Virus record (IMG/VR): IMGVR_UViG_3300014819_000032
Coordinates: 1-33,910 of that record
Origin: a virus
Length of the DNA stretch: 33,910 nucleotides
Reading direction: 5' to 3' (one strand)
Shown here piece by piece: positions 31,036 to 33,910 of the stretch (within the stretch, counting starts at the first letter, position 1; the number at the start of each line of letters is the position of its first letter). A model generated the notes under the pieces. It was given only the letters and a program-made list of their open reading frames with translations, searched no databases and was not told where the DNA came from. A program made the translations under genes and the position numbers.

Positions 31036-32725
31036 TTAATAAATCTTTCAAACTTAGTCGTTTATGTTTCTTAACTGTAACATATTCTGTGTTGTTTTTG
31101 TAGCCTAATTTACCCACACCCCATACTATTGGGTAATCATGTAAACTAACCGCTTTATCTAATATAACATCAATATAACGATTATTACCTGTTCCTAAGG
31201 TAACGAATGTAATATATTCTTTTGGTTTACTTTTAAATACACGATAATTGGCTACTAGTCCACAAAACTCTACCTCACCTGGTTTCCTCAACTCAGTACA
31301 AAAAGGTAAAAACTTTTTACTATGCCAATGACCCTGTGTCATTAATTCATTGATTTCATTGCCTTCGTACACACTTGTTATTGCGCCTGCCAATTTGGCC
31401 TCATGATGGTATACCCAACGGCTATAACTACCTTGGCAATGTTTCAAAACAGCACGCCAAAACTTTTCAGGATTATGTGCTTTTTGATACGCAATTGCCC
31501 ATATCAAACGTCCTAAATTAATCGCATGTGCTCTACATAATCCAAAATTACTTAATTCTGTTAATGCATAAAAAACTTCTTCTTTGTTTTCATGGTTACC
31601 TATCAAATCCATAAACTCAAATATTTTTTCTTCATTACGTTTAGCAAAGGCACGACGCCACATATCTGCTTCATATTGGTTACAATCTAATAGTTTACTA
31701 ATTAACATGATTGCATCATCTTCAAACACAATAGTATTATCAAATGTGTCTTTGCTCCAATCACGGAAAAAACTGGCTTTGCGTCTACCTTGTGTTGCAA
31801 CTGGTCTAATTAATGCTGTAGCTAATACACAATCTTCACGTTTGGTTGGTTTTATAGCCCTAAATAATCTACGCATTGCAGGACTCTCTGCTTGTGTAAC
31901 TCCCAAAACATTACCACTACGTAATAACTCAGCAGTTTTTTCATCATATTCAGGATAGTCCAACAAGTTTTTTGTAGGGTCTATTTCATAGAGTTGAGAT
32001 AGTCCTCGATTAGATAATATGTCAATTTTAAAATGTTCTAAATCTTCAATTTCATATTTGTCTAATAGTATTTGATTTTCTGCATTGATTAGACTTTTCG
32101 GGACAGCACGATCAAATATTAATATACCACCACAATGTTTACTGATACAACGTTTTTTACCTAATAATTTATTAACCAAGCGTTTTGCTTCATCAGCAAA
32201 TTCTGGTACAACTTTGTCTAAGTCTATATTTCTAGGTAATCTACCCTTCGCACCATATCGTTTTGCTGCCTCACGTATAGCACTTTTTTCTTTATAGGTA
32301 ACATAATTGCTTACCCGTGCTGATTGACCTTTCCAATGATTAAAGATACGATTCATTACTGTTTCTTGTTGATAATGCGGGAAGTCTAAATCAATGTCTG
32401 GTAAATCATCACGTTTTGGGTTCATAAAACGTGCTAACGGTATTTTTTCTTTAATTGGGTCAACATCACTGATACCAAGTAGCCAACACAATAAACTACT
32501 TCCTGCACTACCACGAGTCATATGCGGTATATCTTTGGTTAGTTCCAATATTTCTACTACACGTAAAAAATGTTTTGCAAAACCTAATTTTGCTATGAGT
32601 TCTAGTTCTTCTTCTAACCTATTTTCGTATTCTATTTCGTTTGGTAAATTTCTTGTAAATTTCTTTATTAATGTTTCTAGTTCTTTATATCTACTTTCCA
32701 TATTTGTGCCTATTGTATGTGCCAT
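31025..32725 (-). CDS. Compact C-family (DnaE-type) DNA polymerase lacking the PHP domain
   Basis: A 566-residue protein from ATG 32725 (a TTG nine codons upstream is less likely). It matches bacterial DNA polymerase III alpha from the palm onward: HMTRGSAGSSLLCWLLGISD (68-87), LPDIDLDF with catalytic D112 and D114, FKIDILSNRGLSQL with the third Asp (D235), LGVTQAESPAMRRLFRAIKP, ALIRPVATQGRR, EADMWRRAFAKR, and GLCRAHAINLGRLIWAIAYQ. The C-terminal FCGLVANYRVFKSKPKEYIT is OB-like. The N-terminal PHP exonuclease domain is absent and the length is half of E. coli DnaE. All three active-site aspartates are present. Probably active, role unclear since a gp43-type polymerase starts at 33726. Confidence 0.88.
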   Translation of the reverse strand: MAHTIGTNMESRYKELETLIKKFTRNLPNEIEYENRLEEELELIAKLGFAKHFLRVVEILELTKDIPHMTRGSAGSSLLCWLLGISDVDPIKEKIPLARFMNPKRDDLPDIDLDFPHYQQETVMNRIFNHWKGQSARVSNYVTYKEKSAIREAAKRYGAKGRLPRNIDLDKVVPEFADEAKRLVNKLLGKKRCISKHCGGILIFDRAVPKSLINAENQILLDKYEIEDLEHFKIDILSNRGLSQLYEIDPTKNLLDYPEYDEKTAELLRSGNVLGVTQAESPAMRRLFRAIKPTKREDCVLATALIRPVATQGRRKASFFRDWSKDTFDNTIVFEDDAIMLISKLLDCNQYEADMWRRAFAKRNEEKIFEFMDLIGNHENKEEVFYALTELSNFGLCRAHAINLGRLIWAIAYQKAHNPEKFWRAVLKHCQGSYSRWVYHHEAKLAGAITSVYEGNEINELMTQGHWHSKKFLPFCTELRKPGEVEFCGLVANYRVFKSKPKEYITFVTLGTGNNRYIDVILDKAVSLHDYPIVWGVGKLGYKNNTEYVTVKKHKRLSLKDLLNAS

Positions 32726-32765
32726 AAGTTTTTTATTTATTTGGTAAAACAACGAACCAAAAGAT

Positions 32766-32794
32766 TTGTAAAAACGACAGAAACAAAGTATAAT
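32766..32794 (+). promoter_or_regulatory. Sigma-70-like promoter in a divergent intergenic region
   Basis: TTGTAA (32766-32771), a 17-nt spacer and perfect TATAAT (32789-32794). Expected start near 32801, giving an 18-nt leader with aagga as ribosome site for ATG 32819. It would drive the DsbA-like gene, the oxygenase and the DNA polymerase. Confidence 0.62.
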
Positions 32795-32818
32795 TACATA
32801 ATACTATAAGGATATTTT

Positions 32819-33076
32819 ATGTCAAGAACTTTTACTGGTGAAGCAAAAAATAAATTAACCCAACTTATTAATGAAGGTTGTGCAGTGATGCATGAAATTG
32901 AAACATTGCAAGGTGGGCTTAGTGATACCATTAAAGCCGTAGCAGAAGAATTAGAAGTAAAACCAAGTGTGCTTAAAAAAGCTATTCGTATCGCTCATAA
33001 AGCTAATTTGGGTGCTGCAAATAAAGAACACGAAGAACTCAACGAAATTTTGGAAACGGTTGGAAAAACACTTTAA
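32819..33076 (+). CDS. dsbA: DsbA-like dsDNA-binding protein (T4-type late transcription factor)
   Basis: An 85-residue helical protein: MSRTFTGEAKNKLTQLINEG, then VMHEIETLQGGLSDTIKAVA, ELEVKPSVLKKAIRIAHKAN, and a C-terminal ELNEILETVGKTL. The length, the ELxVKPxVLxKAIR helix and the closing TVxxxL pattern fit the T4 DsbA family, a small double-stranded-DNA-binding protein at late promoters (this is not the thiol oxidase of the same name). A late-transcription role is inferred by homology. Shine-Dalgarno aagga lies about 8 nt before ATG. It overlaps the next gene by one base (TAATG). Confidence 0.66.
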   Translation: MSRTFTGEAKNKLTQLINEGCAVMHEIETLQGGLSDTIKAVAEELEVKPSVLKKAIRIAHKANLGAANKEHEELNEILETVGKTL

Positions 33077-33729
33077 TGGATTTTGAGTTTAAATTATTTC
33101 CTAATATTGGTTACATGATAATCAAATTATCAGAGCATAAATTACGTCCAATAAAAGAAGAAGTTAAAAAAATTAAAAACAATTTAAATAACTATCCAAA
33201 GTATAATAGTTCTTTAGCCGGTAATATAGAGCATGAATACCAATTAAAACAATCGTTTGATTACTCTGAAAACTTATTCTTACCTTATGTGCAAAAATAT
33301 ATTGATTATTATAATATACTATACCACTATCGCCATTATGGATCAGATCAATATATTAGACTTTATGATATTTGGGTAAATTTTCAGAAAAAATATGAAT
33401 TTAACCCTAAGCATGAACATTTTGGTATATTATCGTTTGTTATTTGGATAAACGTGCCATATACTTTGGAAGATGAAATATATAATGGAATTTCAAAAAT
33501 ATCAGCAGCACCTAGTGCAGGATCTTTTGAATTTGTGTATGTTGATACCTTAGGTAGAACACAAACTATTGTATTACCTGTGGGGAAAGACTCAGAAAAT
33601 ACCATGATTTTATTCCCAAGTAACTTTATTCATCAAGTATATCCGTTTTATAATACTAGTGGATATAGAATAAGTGTATCAGGTAATTTTGTTTTAGCTA
33701 AAGATCCATACGAAAAAGTTAGAAAATGA
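33076..33729 (+). CDS. 2OG-Fe(II) oxygenase-like protein (2OG-FeII_Oxy_5-type)
   Basis: A 217-residue protein. WVNFQKKYEFNPKHEHFGIL (100-119) with H113 and H115, followed by SFVIWINVPY, then MILFPSNFIHQVYPFYNTSGYRISVSGNF with H186 and R198, has the order of the 2OG-Fe(II) oxygenase family common in aquatic T4-like phages (H.H..G.LSFV.W...P....LFPS...H.V.P......R.S...N). H186 would be the distal iron ligand and R198 the 2-oxoglutarate clamp. The substrate is unknown. It is embedded between dsbA-like and gp43 by overlaps of 1 and 4 nt, so it is part of the replication operon. Confidence 0.82.
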   Translation: MDFEFKLFPNIGYMIIKLSEHKLRPIKEEVKKIKNNLNNYPKYNSSLAGNIEHEYQLKQSFDYSENLFLPYVQKYIDYYNILYHYRHYGSDQYIRLYDIWVNFQKKYEFNPKHEHFGILSFVIWINVPYTLEDEIYNGISKISAAPSAGSFEFVYVDTLGRTQTIVLPVGKDSENTMILFPSNFIHQVYPFYNTSGYRISVSGNFVLAKDPYEKVRK

Positions 33730-33910
33730 GTTATATAGACGCCATACACGATAGAGATAGTGATAAAATTTATGTAGTGGAACGCACTACAGACGGAAAA
33801 CGTACCTATAAAGAATTTCCAGCTAATTATACATTTTATTACAGTGATCCTAAAGGTAAATATCGCAGCATATATGGAGATACTGTAGCCAAATTTAGCA
33901 CAAGAAAACG
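33726..33910 (+). CDS. 43: DNA polymerase, family B (gp43-like), N-terminal fragment
   Basis: ATG 33726 overlaps the oxygenase stop (ATGA) and the frame is open to the right edge. The 61 visible residues (MSYIDAIHDRDSDKIYVVER, TTDGKRTYKEF, YYSDPKGKYRSIYGDTVAKF) align in pattern with the N terminus of T4 gp43: YIxxxxxxDxIxVxER, a G-K-R turn and the KYxSIYG motif. The family is the replicative polymerase with 3'-5' exonuclease activity. The rest of the gene, including exonuclease and polymerase motifs, lies outside the window. Confidence 0.8.
   Translation, partial: MSYIDAIHDRDSDKIYVVERTTDGKRTYKEFPANYTFYYSDPKGKYRSIYGDTVAKFSTRK

Noticed and set aside
9672-32725. The two DnaE-like ORFs as halves of one split polymerase
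   Set aside because: Both contain the GRGS/RGSAGS region, so they overlap in homology and do not complement each other.

Overview
The window is a piece of the genome of an AT-rich, T4-like contractile-tailed bacteriophage, most likely an uncultured aquatic one. The evidence is a combination of T4-type replication genes (gp44-like clamp loader, the start of a family B gp43-type DNA polymerase, a DsbA-like protein), long collagen-like and Ig-like virion fibres, a PhoH homologue, 2OG-Fe(II) oxygenases and a GroES-like co-chaperonin. Genes are packed with 1-8 nt overlaps, almost all on the + strand. There is no gene-free stretch longer than about 150 nt, and I see no tRNA, CRISPR or insertion sequence. 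The host cannot be named from the sequence.

Layout. 1-9640: virion and lysis block: a collagen-like tail fibre with a C-terminal S74-type chaperone domain, a GH19 lysin, two large adhesin/fibre proteins and two small conserved proteins. 9672-13964: a DnaE-like fragment, a GroES-like protein, a Trp-rich acidic protein, a BI-1 family membrane protein, the clamp loader and small genes, closed by a strong terminator. 13975-14793 (-): PhoH. 14904-23478: virion-related unknowns, a holin-like protein, DnaJ, ClpA, a 2OG oxygenase, unknowns, an Hc1-like histone, a nucleotidyltransferase and a glycosyltransferase, closed by a second terminator. 23550-30735: accessory block predicted to be loaded into the head, including a 1306-residue multidomain polyprotein, Dps, a methyltransferase-like protein, a secreted nuclease and a zinc-metallopeptidase-like protein. 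30736-32725 (-): an unknown gene and a compact C-family (DnaE-type) polymerase. 32819-33910: DsbA-like protein, a second 2OG oxygenase and the start of gp43.

Most interesting. (1) Three genes begin with MRA(K/I)EF(I/L)xE or a relative of it, resembling the capsid-targeting sequence of T4 internal proteins. The giant polyprotein between them is punctuated by hydrophobic-x-Glu sites like those cut by the T4 gp21 prohead protease. Its modules look like a HAD hydrolase, an ADP-ribosyltransferase-like domain and several basic Cys-containing tails. Together they suggest a modular cargo of proteins packaged with DNA and delivered into the host. (2) Several genes lack a Shine-Dalgarno sequence and have a -10 or late-promoter-like element exactly 5-7 nt before the start codon, predicting leaderless mRNAs, whereas genes with the same element 18-24 nt upstream have a Shine-Dalgarno. 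(3) A PHP-less but catalytically complete DnaE-type polymerase coexists with a gp43-type polymerase. (4) The phage carries ClpA with an IGF loop, DnaJ and a GroES-like protein, pointing to takeover of host proteostasis.
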